From NCBI GenBank assembly GCA_023053545.1, contig JAKZAN010000004.1, positions 11,222,001-11,286,000 of the forward strand: DNA of 64,000 nt, given 5' to 3'. The DNA is from Lepidurus packardi (lineage: Eukaryota > Arthropoda > Branchiopoda > Notostraca > Triopsidae). The position numbers and the translations under genes are program-made. The notes below the pieces were generated by a model. The model worked only from the letters and a program-made list of their open reading frames with translations, did not search any database and was not told where the DNA came from. The number at the start of each line of letters is the position of its first letter. Within the stretch, counting starts at the first letter, position 1. This document shows, piece after piece, positions 13,563 to 27,546 of the stretch.

Positions 13563-14231
13563 CATCAAGTGCAATCCATTCAGCTCAGCTTCAACTCAGT
13601 TCAGCTCAAATTTAACTCAGTTTCATCGTAATGCTTATTTCATCAAGTGCAATCAATTCAGTTCAGCTCAAATTCAACTTAATTTCATCTTAATGCTTAT
13701 TTCATCAAGTGCAATCAATTCAGCTCAGCTTGAACTCAGTTCAGCTCAAATTTAACTTAATTTCATCGTAATGCTTATTTCATCAAGTGCAATCAATTCA
13801 GCTCAGCTTCAACTCAGTTCAGCTCAAATTTAACTTAATTTCATCGTAATGCTTATTTCATCAAGTGCAATCAATTCAGCTCAGCTTCAACTCAGTTCAG
13901 CTCAAATTTAACTTAATTTCATCGTAATGCTTATTTCATCAAGTGCAACAATTCAGCTCAGCTTCAACTCAGTTCAGCTCAAATTTAACTCAGTTTCATC
14001 GTAATGCTTATTTCATCAAGTGCAACCAATTCAGTTCAGCTCAAATTCAACTTAATTTCATCTTAATGCTTATTTCATCAAGTGCAATCAATTCAGCTCA
14101 GCTTCAACTCAGTTCAGCTCAAATTCAACTTAATTTCATATTAATGCTTATTTCATCAAGTGCAATCAATTCAGCTCAGCTTGAACTCAGTTCAGCTCAA
14201 ACTCAACTCAATTTCATCTTAATGCTTACAT
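13563..14231. repeat. 78-bp minisatellite with 62-bp short variants
   Basis: The phrase catcaagtgc recurs at 13563, 13641, 13703, 13781, 13859, 13937, 14014, 14076 and 14154, giving spacings 78, 62, 78, 78, 78, 77, 62 and 78. Short units lack about 16 bases around the cagctcagcttcaact segment. Units are rich in the TCAGCTCA/TTCAACTC theme, and less regular TTCAATTCAA sequence precedes the array from about 13460. An open frame of 96 codons (13943-14233) is a by-product of the repeat. Confidence 0.9.
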
Positions 14232-17200
14232 AGCTTTATATTTAATTTTCTAATGTACTAATGTATTAATGAAGTTGAATATTAGTTAAGTAGAATGCTT
14301 AGCTCATTTTACCGGCTAGCCTACATTGTCAATTAAAATTCAATTTCCATCGTGAGGATTAAATCATTTTAATCGAACTTTTAAACCCATCTTTAATTGT
14401 AAGCTTATTGCACTATAATTTACGTAAGAATCTTTGGCTTTATTATTAGTATCATCGTTCTTAGTATTCCTATTTTAGTATTCCCCTTTTGCGTTTTATT
14501 GGCTCTTAAAAGGAAAATATTTAAAAAAAATTTATTTCATCTTTTCATCGATTTCATCTTTTGTTAATCAGTGTTGGCAAAGAAACGCTTTTCGGTCAAG
14601 TCAAGTTTTTCCCACGAGTCGTATTTTCAAGTTGAAACAGTTTAGTTCGTGATGACTTGGTTGTGACAAATGTCAGATATTGGCGAAGTGGTGGTTCCCT
14701 TAGCGTGCAAAGGAGCACAATTTCTTTTCTAGTGTCTTTTGTCGATGCGCTCCAGCTCCTCGGATGCCACTGTTCCTTTTTTTCTATTTTTTTTTTCTTT
14801 TTTTTTTTTTGCGGACAATGCAGTTGTCAAATCGTAAAAAGCGAGCCGCGGCGCGGTTACAAAGTTACAGCGTTACAACTCGGACATTTGCATGCGGTTG
14901 ACCAACGTCAAACATGCCTAACCAGTAAACAACCGCAATAGCTCGTTTCTTTCTTTCTTTTTTTTTTTTTTTTTTTTTTTTTTTGTTGGTTGTTTCTATC
15001 TTTTTTTTATTGGGCTAGGGGTATTAATTGGGCTTTTTCTCTGAGTGCTTAAACCGTCTGTGAGACAACAACTTGGAGCAAAGTAACACTTTTTTACTTG
15101 CCACGTTTTCTTGTCTTTTGTGAGACATGACCAGAAAACTGGGGGGATTTTATTACCTCAGGACAATAGATGCAGTTAAAAAGTCGGCAAGCGCATCCAA
15201 GCTCTAACAATCAAAAGAAAAAGGAGAAGTTTAGATAGGTGAGGCAGAGCAGCTAGAGCCCCCAAGATCAGTCGTTTTTTTATTATTATTTTTTTTTTTT
15301 TACTTTGGGGATTAAATGAAAGGAAATAAAATAAAATAAGATGGTAATGGCGTGCAATAGCTCATCTCACCTCTGCAATGTGGAGGCAAACTTTGGCGTC
15401 ACGGTTTTTACTTGCTTCGACTGCCTTGAACTAATTCCAGTTTCTTTCCCATCTCGGTGGATTAAACGTCAGGTTTTTTCTTCTTTTTTTTCTATTTTTT
15501 TTTATTCTTTTTTTGTTTACTAAAGTCTTGGTTTACGTTGTGCTCATCTTCAAGTGTCATTGTGCTCATCCAACAAGCATGAAATGCCAAAAAGCTGGGA
15601 AGGATCCAGGTATTGGCCTCTTTTTTTTCAGCCAAGTCTTGAAAGCGAAAACTTGATGTGTAGTATGAGTGTGTATATATTGCCTTTCACAAAACTTTGC
15701 TTTTTTTCAAAAACTTGATATAAAGACAGCTAGAGAGAGAGAGAGGGGAAGAGAGAGAGAGAGTCGAACTCGAGAGAAGAGAGAAGAGCTGAGGATGATA
15801 AGCATCGGAACAGCCCACAGCATCCGCAACCAGAAACAATGTTTTCGATTCATGTACTGTGGTACCAAGCAAGCAAACAAACTCTAAAACTCGTGTCTTT
15901 GTTTAATGTATATGACACAAGTCACCTTTTCCGAGCTGACTCAAGGAACTTGAATTAATTTTAAATTCTTAAGTTAATTTAACTGCTTATGAATTGATTA
16001 CTTTTATGTACATCGGAGATAAAACTGATTTGACATGATCTGTTGCAAACGCCCATGGGAAAAAATAGAGCGAGCAGAAGTTAGGAAACTAGGCATAACT
16101 ACACTGTATCTAAAAAGTCTTTCTAAAAAAATGAAGTAGAATTAATTAAAAAATCAAAATAAATAAATTTTAAAAATCGATTCGTTTAACTTTGGGATTT
16201 TTTGTGTGTTTTTTTGCAAGTATTCCTCATATTTTAATGTATTTATGTTCACTCTCATTCATTCTTTAAAAAATCAAAGAGCGGTTTTCATTTGAAATTG
16301 AAAAATAAAAACAAATTTGAATTTAAAAAATGAATACAAAATTTAGCCGGCCTATTTGAAAATAAGATAGTGGGGCAATAAGTATGGGTTATTTTTCTTA
16401 CAATTGCCTAACTGTAACGCCGTTTACAGTGTCTTGTTCGGAACGTTACGAAATAAAAAAAAATTAATCAAACCTCTCATTTCTATTTAACAATTGTAAG
16501 TTAAAAGTTTCGTTGAAAGAGTTCAGTAATGTACTAGAATGAATGGTAATTGGCATAACATATGTACCAGGTATCAGCAATGTGTTGCGTTGAGCGAGTT
16601 ACAGCTTTTCGACTTATTTGTTCATTGTATTAAGTTTTCTTCGGTGAAAATGGTTTTAGAAAAGGAAATTGAAGAATTTGAAAGAAATTCTATTGGTACC
16701 AGGCGGAAACTAGCTTGGCCTGGTTTCCCTCCATCCATTAGGTCTTGCCAGACTTTATGTATGTCTTCTTAAAGATGGAATAAATCTCCATGCACCGACC
16801 TGTTGCCCTCTGACCCTCTTCATGTTGCGAAATGGTGGGATTGATGGAAGAAGTATTCACACACAGATACATAAACAGCATTTACACACGAGGCAACCGA
16901 TTTTGGCCTAGAAATGCTTTCGCCTTCCTTCCAGGTCCCTTCTCACACACACGTACATAACATAACATACGTATTGTACAAGTTGGACTTAAACTTTCTT
17001 CGACTCTTCCAACATTTCCATACCGTCGCCTGGTGGTCAGGTAAACGCTCTCCTCACCAGCTTATGTTACCTTGGGCGTCAAGTATGGAAATGGGATTCA
17101 TCTCCCCATCACCTGTGTGTCTGTATCAACATATCAACACACTTAATAGTACGGTGCAAAACTTTGCGGGATTTTTATTCATTAAACGGTTCAAGTTTGA

Positions 17201-17710
17201 TCTGTTTCTTTTTGTTGATTTTTTTGGCACGTGTGCTCCTCCGTACCAGGTTCTCTGTACGAGCCATAAGCAAGTACTATACTGTACTGTAAAGCACACA
17301 TCCGTGGTGAAGAGTACTACATTTTGATTTAGCCAAAAGGCCGAGAAGCGATGTGTGGTGAAGAGGATCCCAAGTTGGAAGAAGAAGAGAAATCCATCTG
17401 GGGAGCGTTTTCAGAGCGAGCCAAGAAAAAAAGAAGAGCGTGTGAACTCCAACTCGACTCGGCGGTGTGTGTATCAGTGTATGCAAGGGTTGAGAAACAA
17501 GTACTGGCCGTATGCATAGATACAGATAAGAACTGCGATGGCAATCTGGGAACACTTGCATCACGCAACCTGCGCTTTATAAGGTGAAGTGCAGAAAAAC
17601 TGGCTTTTAAGTGTGAAAAAGTAGTCTTTGGGGTTTCTTGGCAAGTCCCTTTTATAAAGAAGCCAGATTCCTTCACGTCTCCTCCCAGTTATATCAACAG
17701 AGCCCGAGTT

Positions 17711-17739
17711 TTATCATGAGCCCTGTTGGCTCATGATAA
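17711..17739. other. Perfect 12-bp stem-loop
   Basis: Arm ttatcatgagcc (17711-17722), loop ctgtt, arm ggctcatgataa (17728-17739). All 12 pairs are Watson-Crick. No gene lies nearby, and no T run makes it look like a terminator. Confidence 0.7.
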
Positions 17740-19168
17740 GTTCATTAGTATACAGTTCTGGTTCGGTTGCCAATATTTTTTTGATTTTTTTTCCCAAGAG
17801 GGGGCTCATATTTTTCCGCCCAATTATTAGTGTCGTACAATGGATGAATTCGAAACACGAAATCTTCTTTGGTTTTAAAGATTTTATTTTCCACGTGTAA
17901 GGAGCATTTTGGATGAAGCGTGAGAACAACTTGACGAGTTCATTTACTTTGGTCGGATCGCACACATTATTGGGGTAAAATAACTTCTGAGGCCTTTGCC
18001 CTTCACATGGGAAAATACGTACTTCATTCGAGTACTGCACTGTACGTCCCACAGCACTCCCAATACGTGACACACGTGGAAACATGCTGAGATAGGCACA
18101 CTTATTTTTTTAATTCTACGAAGAAGGACCAAATGGGTGCATTAGCTGAGGAATTTCGTTTTGCAAGAAAAAAATGAAAAGGGAAAAAAAATAATTGGCA
18201 ACAGGGCTACACTTTGGTCCGCTTCAGTTTATGGGAAGAAATAACGTTTTTGCTCTTGAAGTTTTTCTTCAAGATGAAGAAGAATGGCCTTCCAGGGGCT
18301 GTTGGAGCTGTTGGCTCGTTTGGGAAGGTGGAAAAACACTTGGAACCACGTACCACGTACTCTGTGAAACGATGAGCTTGATGATTTAATCGTGTGAGAA
18401 GAAGCCATTCATTTATAACCATAACATATGGGAACGAGTGCAGTCGAGCATTGAAATCCTCCTTGAAAATTCTTCGTTTTTGTGGGGTACTTATTGTCTT
18501 GAAAGGGTCCCCTTCAGATCAAATTAGATCAGGATTCCGAGTTCGGGCAAAAAAAAAAATAAAATAAACTCTTGGCACACGAGATCCTTGTAAGTGTTTG
18601 ACCGGCGTGCGAAGTTATTTTTCGCAGTTTTTTCTCCTTATTCTTATTTTTGTTTTATTTTTCAATGGCTTAGTCCTAATGTAGTCACAGCTTTTCAAGC
18701 GGGTTTAGGCGGGCACTCACGCATAGGCGGAAATGGCTTGTCGTGATGCACCAATTTATTGATCACAATTTCCCCTCTCATTACACTACAGGGAAGAGTA
18801 GCCTGAAAAAGGGAAAATAAGAGTACTCAAAACGGTAATAATAGTCAGCAACAATCACATTATGAGACTTTGCTAGATTATTTTAGTTTACATTATTCCA
18901 AGTAGGACGAAATGGTCTTAAAATATTTTACATATTTTAAAATAATATCTCTATATCTAATAATATCTTTAAATAATAATATCTTAAAATAATATCTTTA
19001 AATAATAATATCTTAAAATAATATCTTTAAATCATATTTTCAATAATTATTTGTATTTGTATTTTTGTATTTTTGAGGCGAACCATGTCGCTATCATATT
19101 TTCGGCTTAACATAGTATTGACTTAAGTAGAACCGTTCGCTAGATATGGGTATGTTTACGTTGGCGCA

Positions 19169-19301
19169 TGACGTCACGAACACGTGGAGGTGTGGCTTAC
19201 GGTGCTTTGTTGCCATGGACATGGTTTACCGCTTCCTTGCAGTAAACCAAAACAGTAGACACATGGTTAGGGTAGCATGGATTCTGCTGTCTGTGACGTC
19301 A
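19169..19301. promoter_or_regulatory. Two palindromic CRE sites with an E-box
   Basis: Perfect TGACGTCA octamers lie at 19169-19176 and 19294-19301, with CACGTG at 19181-19186. TGACGTCA is the CREB/ATF site and CACGTG a bHLH/bZIP site. Two exact palindromic octamers within 133 bases of AT-rich desert is more than I would expect by chance, but regulatory function is inferred. Confidence 0.3.
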
Positions 19302-22300
19302 GGAAGTCTCGTGACCCTCTTTCGGAATTTCTGTCTTTAGTAGTCTAATTACTACTTCGCTCACGATGGGAAGGAACGTACACGTAGAAACTAGATTTGA
19401 TGCTCTATTCTGTTTTTCAAGGTATTTTTTTTTTTTTTTTTTCGTGGCTATTACACTTTGACAAGGAGACTACTGTTTGGTTTTTAAGCGGGCTAGCGTG
19501 AGAAAATCCAGCCTTGGGATCCTCTTTCCCCAAGATGCTCGAGTTAATGAGCCCTCGCAGCCCGCACCGCACTCCGATCTTGGGGCTATATAGACTATAT
19601 AAATAAATAACGAGTCGACACAGTAGCGGTCTTATCCTATTGCGTTTACTCAGCTAATAGGTCTTTGCGTTGGGCCGTTTGGATTGCTTGCGCCGTGTAC
19701 TTCCAGGTTTTGAAAAGCGGGAAGAAAGAGAGACGGTCCGAGAGCAAGACAGGAATAAAAAATGGTGGGAATTGCCCACGAGCGGTTTTACACCATTAAT
19801 TTATTTGAAAGGTCTCCCAGTTACCTAGACCTTTTCTTACCCAGATGTTGTATTCCTTCAATTACTCTAGGAAAATTACTCTAAAAGGCTCTACATCCCT
19901 AAAATCTAAATAAAATTCAGATTAAACCCTTTTTCCCCGCTTTCTATGTATATATTATCAATTTTTTTCTATTATTTTTTTTATTACTATTCTACTATTT
20001 ATTATTTTTATTATCTTATTTTGCTTTGCTTTCAGTTTTTATTTGATGTCTTTTTATTTTAAAACGAAAATAAGAAGAACAGCCCCGGAATTAATTTCAT
20101 CAAATTACTTTCGAATTTATTTTTATTTTTTAATTAATTGTATATGTATTATCTATTTTATTTCTTAAATATGATGTTACATTATTGAAATCCTTTATTA
20201 TTGAGTCCTTTATTTTCTTTCTGACAAAGGTTGTTTTTTTTTATTTACTTTAAAACTTTTCATTTTCATTTCATTTTTATGTACAGTAAATCTTTTCAGA
20301 CATTCTTTTCAAACTATTTTATGAATTGATCACGATAAAGAAAAGCCAAGCCGATAGACTGAGAAGTGGCAAACTGTAGTTTCTTCCCAGGTTGACTTTG
20401 TTCTCTCTCTCTAAAAAAATTTTTTAAAAAAATGGGCTTGAACTCTGGAATTAGATGGAATAACCTCTTTTTTTTATTGTTGCGCGCTTGCATTGGTTTG
20501 ACAAATGTGTTCCCATATGCTCCACGTGTTACGGGTTTTGCGCCGGTACTTGTATGCATTAAGAGCATAATCCAGCCCCAATAAGGTGGGCTATTTTATG
20601 TTACATGGGAAAATCCGCCGCGCAAGAGCTTCATAAGGATTTTCGTTATAAATCCCGCGTCGCAAGTCGTGCTCAAATGAGAAATGCGAGCTTAACGAGC
20701 GTAATTACGTCCTCTCTACTTTTTGTTTCGGAGAAGGCTAATGAAGGCGGTTTTCCGAGTTTCTTAAAAACAACACACTCGGGCAAAAAACCAGCGCTCC
20801 AACACATGACGCCAAAGCTCATATTGTGCGCTCTTCGTGAAAAAGAGATGCGCGATAACTTTCTACTTTGCTAATTGTCAAATAACCTTTCTGCTGAGGC
20901 TTCATTTGCGTATCCCACCCTGGAACGTGACATGTTGTTCTTGGGGCTCTTTTTTTTCCACAGTAAACCTACCATACAAGGCGTTTTCTGGACTCTTTTT
21001 TTTTATTTTATTTTATTTTATTTACCGATTTTAGTTATTTTTTGGACTACTTTTGAGTTCTGACGTCTTGGCCTCGTACTTGCCTCGTTTCCATACGTAC
21101 TGTACGGTTGTTGTTAAGTGAAAGGCAATGCAAAGCAGTGCAATTAATTTTCTCGCGTCGCACAAAAACGAAACATGCAATGGGGAAATTGTTATTAATT
21201 TTTTTAATGGACCCACCATATCTTTTTCTTCCCCTGGAAGTCCTTTGGAAGAAATCCTTTGGAAGGGAAGATATGATATTCGCTTTGCAGAGCTTTGCAG
21301 GAAATAAAAAAATCATAAAAAATTAGATCTGATTTAACCTTTGACGTCAAGCGGGGGGGAAATCAAGACTTCTCATTTGCATAGGAAATTAAGGGAAGGG
21401 TACCGCACCTTGAAACTATGAAATGAGTAGCCCGGAGCTGGGAATGTACTATGGAGGATTAACACAGGTTGGAAGTAGCTTTTCAGAAGGTAATAATCGT
21501 AACAATCAGAACGAGAACGATTTTCTGACTTGATTTGCATATTGGCTGGAGCTCCACCTTTCAATAACTTGCCATTGGAAATCAATTTCCTCGAGTTTCT
21601 TTTCTTCTTATTTTCGTTTTCAAATAAAAAGGCGGAAATTAAAAGAAAAAGCCAAAAGGAAGATGAAAGAAGAAGAGCATTTGAAATTAAAAAAAAACGG
21701 GAAGAAAAAAGTACTAAACCATTTCCCAAAGATGTTAGATGTTGGAATTAGAAATGCTTGATTACAAAAGTGGCTATTTGGACGCTGATGTAATATAAAC
21801 GTTCGAGGAAAATACGTGTATGAGCGTTATTGTTACCATCCTAAGCTCGTGTAAGATGAATCCTCGGAGATAACGAGACTTCATCTATGCAAAGGGACCA
21901 ATTCATTATGCTAACGAAGGCACCTGGGAAAATTAATAGCCTCGTTTCAATTGCCCCTTTTTGGTTGGTTGGCCTTCTTTTGTGGGACCTTTCTATTTAT
22001 ATTGAGAGAGAATGTGCAACAGCACATCCTGGGCAGCGGAATTGGCCCATAAAGCACCAGCAAGCTCTTTTATTTTCTGTATTTTTTTTTATTTAAAAAA
22101 AGGAAAAAACATTTAGAAGAACCAACGAAAAATCATTCCCTTTTTTAAATTTCCTACGTGAATTCATTTATTATTCGGTTTACTTTGTATACATTTTTAG
22201 AGTGTACATTACTTGTAGACTTTCTTGGCGAAGGTGAATGCTGAATGATCCTCCCAGTTCAAGACCATCATTGGGGAGTGTTTTGAGTTGGTTTCCTTGT

Positions 22301-22686
22301 GGTGCAATTTTGGGGGAATTTTTTGGCGCGTGAGTTGGAAGAGTTGCTCAAGCACCCGGGGGGGAGGGGTTAAGGAAGGTCAGAAGATTGTGTTGGAATA
22401 GCGGATAGGGCACATTTGATGCGAAGCAATACGTTATTTTAATGCAGAAGGAGCTCATTTGAAAGCGAAAGGCCGGCTTTTCCATCATTTCCAGCCTATT
22501 CACACACGCGGCCTACTTTAGGAAGGAAAGCGATGCCGAAGAAGAATCCTAAACACTATTTTCTTCCATTTTTTTCTTTTTTTTTCATCATTCTATTTTT
22601 GGTTCATTTTCTTCGATTACTCTTGCTCGTCCGACGCCGAACGGCAACGCGACATAAGGACGCCTTAACATAAGGACGATTCGACG

Positions 22687-22888
22687 TAGTGCACCCGACT
22701 TAACGACTGCAAACCCCGACTTGCGAACTGCGAACCCCGAATTAAGGATCAGGTTAGGTTAGGTTAGGACTAAGTTAGGTTAGGTTAGGACTAGGTTAGT
22801 TTTCCTTAAGTTCTGTTAGGTTTCGTTAGGTTCTGTTAGGATAGGTTAGGTTAGGGGTTTGTAGTTCTTAAGTCGGATGCACCCTAGT
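22687..22888. repeat. TTAGG-bearing foldback element
   Basis: Imperfect inverted arms (left 22687-22717, right 22854-22888) share the core gcacccgacttaa and its complement ttaagtcggatgc, plus the caaacccc/ggggtttg ends. Between them are many AGGTTAGGTT units. The architecture matches the element in the knirps intron, but the arms differ in sequence. Confidence 0.75.
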
Positions 22889-23766
22889 CATTTCGCCGAT
22901 TCGCCCTCATGTCCCCTTCGGATTCGTGTTGAAATTTTGAAATGTTTCAGGCATCTACAATGCGTTAACTAGGCGTCAGCCCACGTGGGAATCTTGACTT
23001 TTTGCCTGTGTCGTATAGTTTCTTATTAAAGGATTTGGAAAGAAGGACAAATGTGGATATTTGCAAACGAGACATTTGGCCAGAAGGCAAACGTTATAGT
23101 CTTTCTACTGGTATTAATTTTATTAATTCTCTAAATTATTGCAAGACAGTGGAAGGAATTTGGTTCCAATTTATTTCCCTTTCAAGCATTCAAGCAGCAT
23201 TGTGGGTGGCTGTGGTGTGGAAAGGGTTATGAGGGCTCGCTTAATCAAGTCCAATTGCCAAAGACATTGTTTTTCCCCCCTTTGAGTTTCTGGTGGCCTG
23301 AGAGATCGGAGAGCGAGAGACAATAGGGTTTTAAATTTGGATGCGGTCCGTGAGAGCTGGAGAGCGTCAAGAAGAACACAAGGGAAGAGAGAGACGAGGA
23401 CGACGTTTGTGGTAAAAGGTCAATTTTCTTTATTTCCTTATGCAAATAATGACTTGCCGAGCTGGGAAACTGACACTTGGACAGCCATTGTCGAAAACCA
23501 CATTTTTACACCGTCGACAGTTGATTTCGGATCACATTTCTTTTTTTTTTAAAAAAGAAATAAAACATACACAACCGAAGGTGCATGGGGGAGGGTCAGC
23601 CCAAACAAGGGTTTACTTCTTTTTCATTTCATTATATTTCATTTTTAATTTGATCCTCATTTCTTGTAGGGGAATATGGCTTCCCTCAGCCAATAGGACA
23701 AAAGGGCCGAACGAAGTGTACCAATTCGAAAGGAAATTAATTGACGTATTGAAGTCATCCCGTGCC

Positions 23767-23816
<50 letters not shown>

Positions 23817-26800
23817 CGCTCACTCGCTCGCTCGCTCGCTCACTCTCTGGCAACCAAGAGTTCGTTGGCTTTGTTTATTCAAGGAAATGCTATGCTATTT
23901 TGCCGACATCAAGCTCCGCAGACACATCGCTTGTTCTCGAGGTAACAAAAGGGCAGCAATGTAAATACGGACAACCTGGTTCTCTTATGCATATAGCATA
24001 CACCAACGATTTTCTCTGTGGGTACTGCTGTTGCTCGAATATGACATTTCTTCTGTGGCAGTCTTTTGTGTGGGGGCTATGAGGTCTGTTGGGTGTAAGG
24101 GGGAGGAATAGCTCATCTTTTTACCACCCAAAGATGATGCGTCTTCAGACCGCAAGTTATTAGCACAACTCGACGTTTGAAGTTGGAAAGAATTTCTCGG
24201 GGGCTGCCTTTTAAAACATTGAACAGTTTCCATTGGGATCGCCTTTTCCTTTTTATTATGACATGACGTTTAGGAGCCAAAATTCCCACATTTTTAAGAG
24301 GAATTTGGGGAAATTTTGGTCCCGTCATCCGTCTATCCATCCCACTTCTTGACTGCTGGTACCGGCGCATTTGCGTGGTGCTGCTGTTGTGTGCGCAAGG
24401 CTGTTGGAGAGGCGCGATTGATGTTGGGAAGCTTTTATGTACTCAGCGACTGATTTGACAATAGGTCAATACTGTGAAAGCTGAAAAAAGGGCGCTTTTC
24501 TTTTCTTTTTTTTACCCCCGATCTTCTTCTCTGTCTCGCGCGTTCTTTCCTACTTTTATTTGAGGTATTCAAGACACACCGTATGTATGTATCTATGGCG
24601 GGGGGGAAATATTGCTCGATCATTATGGCTTTTGTGTGCTGCAGCAGAGCAACAATAGACGCAGAAAATCTTCCAAGACTTACTTTCTAGAGTGTCGGAG
24701 AGGGGGACACAAAAAGGCTTGGAAGAAGTCCATTTTGAAACGTAACATCTCCCAAGACGTTTTCTCTCTATTCTATTTGATTTCATTTTTCTTAGCGAGT
24801 TTTGATTGTATTTTTTTTATGTGGAAGGGGAACTTAACAATAGGAACGTGGGTTAATTCGGAACCTTGTTTTGTCTTCTTTCTATATAAATAGAGATTTC
24901 TATTGCTATGCGGACGGTACTGGCCGGTTTTCTCCTCACACTAATTGTTCGTTTCTCGCGCCAGACGCAATTTGCGTGATTTGTTATTTGTGAGCCCTCA
25001 AAGAAGCAAAAGAATGTTACATCAGCATTGTCTCGCTCAAAATTTTCTCTACTCGACTTTATAAATAGCAACTAATTACACTTGTTCCTTTTTTTTTTTT
25101 TGCAAGACAGTATTTACCTACCATGAAAAGCTTTTCTGGCTTGAATCAGCTTTTCCTAGAATCTCATTTTATTTCATTTTTACCAATTAAAAAAAAGGGC
25201 ACAAAAAAAGAAGACAAATTGAATTTAGAAAAAATGAGCTTGAACACCACATTTTGGCCCTGAACTACATGTAATTTGGGTGGACGGCTTCTAAGGCGAT
25301 TTAATTTCCTATTTATTTTTTTTAGCTACAACAAGGAGAGCTTTCTAAGTGTTTTTTTTTTGTTTTTTTTTAATCATCTCTTCCCAAAAAAACGTTCGGT
25401 TTTCATTAGGTTTTCAGGTTTTCAAGATCGTAAAGCTCGATAAACCAATCCGGATTAAACGATCCTTTTTTATCCTTTTTGTCCTCTTTAGCCTTGGATA
25501 ATCAACCTCATTACGAATCTCGGAGGCCAGAGTATGGAAAAGAAAGGATCGTTTTTTTCAAATTAATTTGAAGCCAACAGGTCTTTTCTTTTCATTTCAT
25601 TTCCCTAGCGAGTTAAAAGCAGGTTTCAAACAGCCTGATAAGCGGTCTAACGGCATCGGCCAAGCTAAAAATAACAATCAAGCTCAGACGAGAGACGTAG
25701 ATATCGCGGTAAGGGGTCGTCCGAGGTCAAATACCGTGACCGCGCGGCCGACCTACATTTCTCCACCAATTCCACGTGTACTCCGCATTTACAGCAAGCA
25801 ACCCCGCCCCCTCCTCCCCTCTAACCCTCCTTTCCTGCTCTGTCTTGCCCTTCTAGATTGTCTTTGCCCTTGCTCGACTTGCCGAGTTATTGTCTATTGT
25901 GATGTGTGGATGTGTGTGTGTGTGCCCTCGACCCTATATTTAAAGGTCTTGTCAAACAAAATGACCTCGCTCGATTGACTCGGCTGACAGATGGGTGAAG
26001 ACTGAAGAGTAAGTTGAGGCTCTGCTTGAGCGATCTCTAAACGCCACTTTTTTGGGACTATTTAGGGAAAACGATGGGTGACCTTACCCTAAACTGAACT
26101 CTTGGAGTAGTTTTACTATGACTGGACTGGGGGGGACCTATAAAGGCGTAGAAAGAGGTGGAGAGCCGAGTTTTCACTTGAGAAATATTAGTACTATAAA
26201 AAGCCACCCCCTTCAGCGCCTGGGAGGGTTGCGAAAATGGTTGAATGCCTTTTCTTCGTTCTCAAACTCGTGTCGTTAGCTTAAGGGCGTTTGCCCATTT
26301 GGAGCTTGTATCTATTTTCTTGGATTCTGGTTCACATGTTCGGGCATTTTTCCTTGGAGCAGTAAAGTAAGCCTGTATTGAAGGTAATGCTTACAGTTAC
26401 TAGGCTACCACTACCTTTTCCTTAAAGAGGGTTCCATGGGGCTTTGCTAACAAAAGCCAGTGTTTTTCTTCTTCTTTCCTCCATTTCTGGGTTGGTTGGT
26501 GCGAGTTATGGCAGATTCCAGGCCAAATAAGGTCTCATACTCCCTTAGTCAGCCTTTAGAACCGAAGAAACGATATCGAAGTACCGATATCGACCCCAGT
26601 CTAGAAAAGCCAAAGTTCTTTGATTTGGAGGGAGAAAAGCTCTCTTCAAACTCCACAGGTACTCGAAGGACTTGACGGATTCCAATGTAATTGCTCTTTA
26701 TAACGTCAAGCTGGGGATGTTCAGCTCCACGGGATCCCTTTCTATTAAGCCCGAGAGGTGCAAATTCTCTTTCAAAGAACAATAGCCACCAATAGTCAAC

Positions 26801-27130
26801 TTTTGTCTTACAGGTAAAAGGAACATACAATCCTAGTTTCGCCCCGTCATCGGCGAAGCAATAATTAAGCTATTAAAGACAGAAATTTTGTAAAAATAAG
26901 GATCACGTGGCTTTGTTTAACATCCCAAACATAGCAGTAACCATGGTACCCGAGCGCTTTATTTACCATTTTAAGGCTCCCGTATACCTTAGCTCGGTAT
27001 AGGCGGTTAGCATGGGGAATTCGCATGTTTCGCAACAACTCTTCGTTAAAACCAGCCAATTTCCATGAAAAAAATCTTGGACCTTAAGCGGGAGCATTCC
27101 AACAGCTACCGCACTAGCAATCCACCTTAA
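22889..27130. other. DNA without recognised genes; CT microsatellite inside
   Basis: A (CT)n tract running into CGCT/CACT units lies at about 23769-23848 and generates Ser-Leu frames on the plus strand. A more GC-rich patch at about 25670-25870 and TATA-like strings near 25935, 26148 and 26193 are visible but are not tied to any exon. I could not assemble a gene. Confidence 0.55.
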
Positions 27131-27132
27131 TA

Positions 27133-27546
27133 CATAATAATAATAATAATACATTAGTATTAGTAGTAGTAATACAGTAATAGTAATACAATGAATAGTA
27201 CAGTAGTAGTAATATAGTAATAGTAATACAATGAATTGTACAGTAGTAGTAATACAGTAGTAGTAATACAATGAATAGTACAGTAGTAGTAATACAGTAG
27301 TAGTAATACAATGTAGTACAATGTAGTAATACAATGTAGTACAATGTAGTAATACAATGTAGTACAGTAGTAGTAATACAGTAGTAGTAATACAGTAGTA
27401 GTAATACAATTAATAATACAGTAGTAGTAATACAATTAATAATACAGTCGTAATAATACAGTCGTAATAATACAGTAATAGTAATACAGTAGTAGTAATA
27501 CAGTAGTAGTAATACAGTAGTAGTAATACAATGAACAATACAGTAG
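27133..27546. repeat. Imperfect TAG/TAA/CAG trinucleotide array
   Basis: About 410 bases of taatacagtagtag-type units with irregular aatgaa and aatgta interruptions. Tyr/Ile/Thr-rich frames across it on the minus strand come from the repeat and are not genes. Confidence 0.9.

Larger units (their letters stand above)
14240..22640. other. AT-rich DNA without recognised genes
   Basis: Contains long T runs (about 14950-14984, 15288-15302, 19424-19442), a GA-rich microsatellite at about 15733-15763, and an imperfect AT-rich tandem at about 18930-19040 built on TTTAAATAATAATATCT. A 12-bp hairpin lies at 17711-17739 and a CRE/E-box cluster at 19169-19301. No exon could be assembled. Confidence 0.6.

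Noticed and set aside
23440-23964. 174-codon plus-strand frame
   Set aside because: Its length comes from the (CT)n tract giving Ser-Leu repeats; flanks resemble no protein and show no splice support.
25568-25978. 136-codon plus-strand frame in a GC-richer patch
   Set aside because: No recognisable domain, mixed composition and a Cys/Val-rich end from simple sequence; no supporting exon structure.
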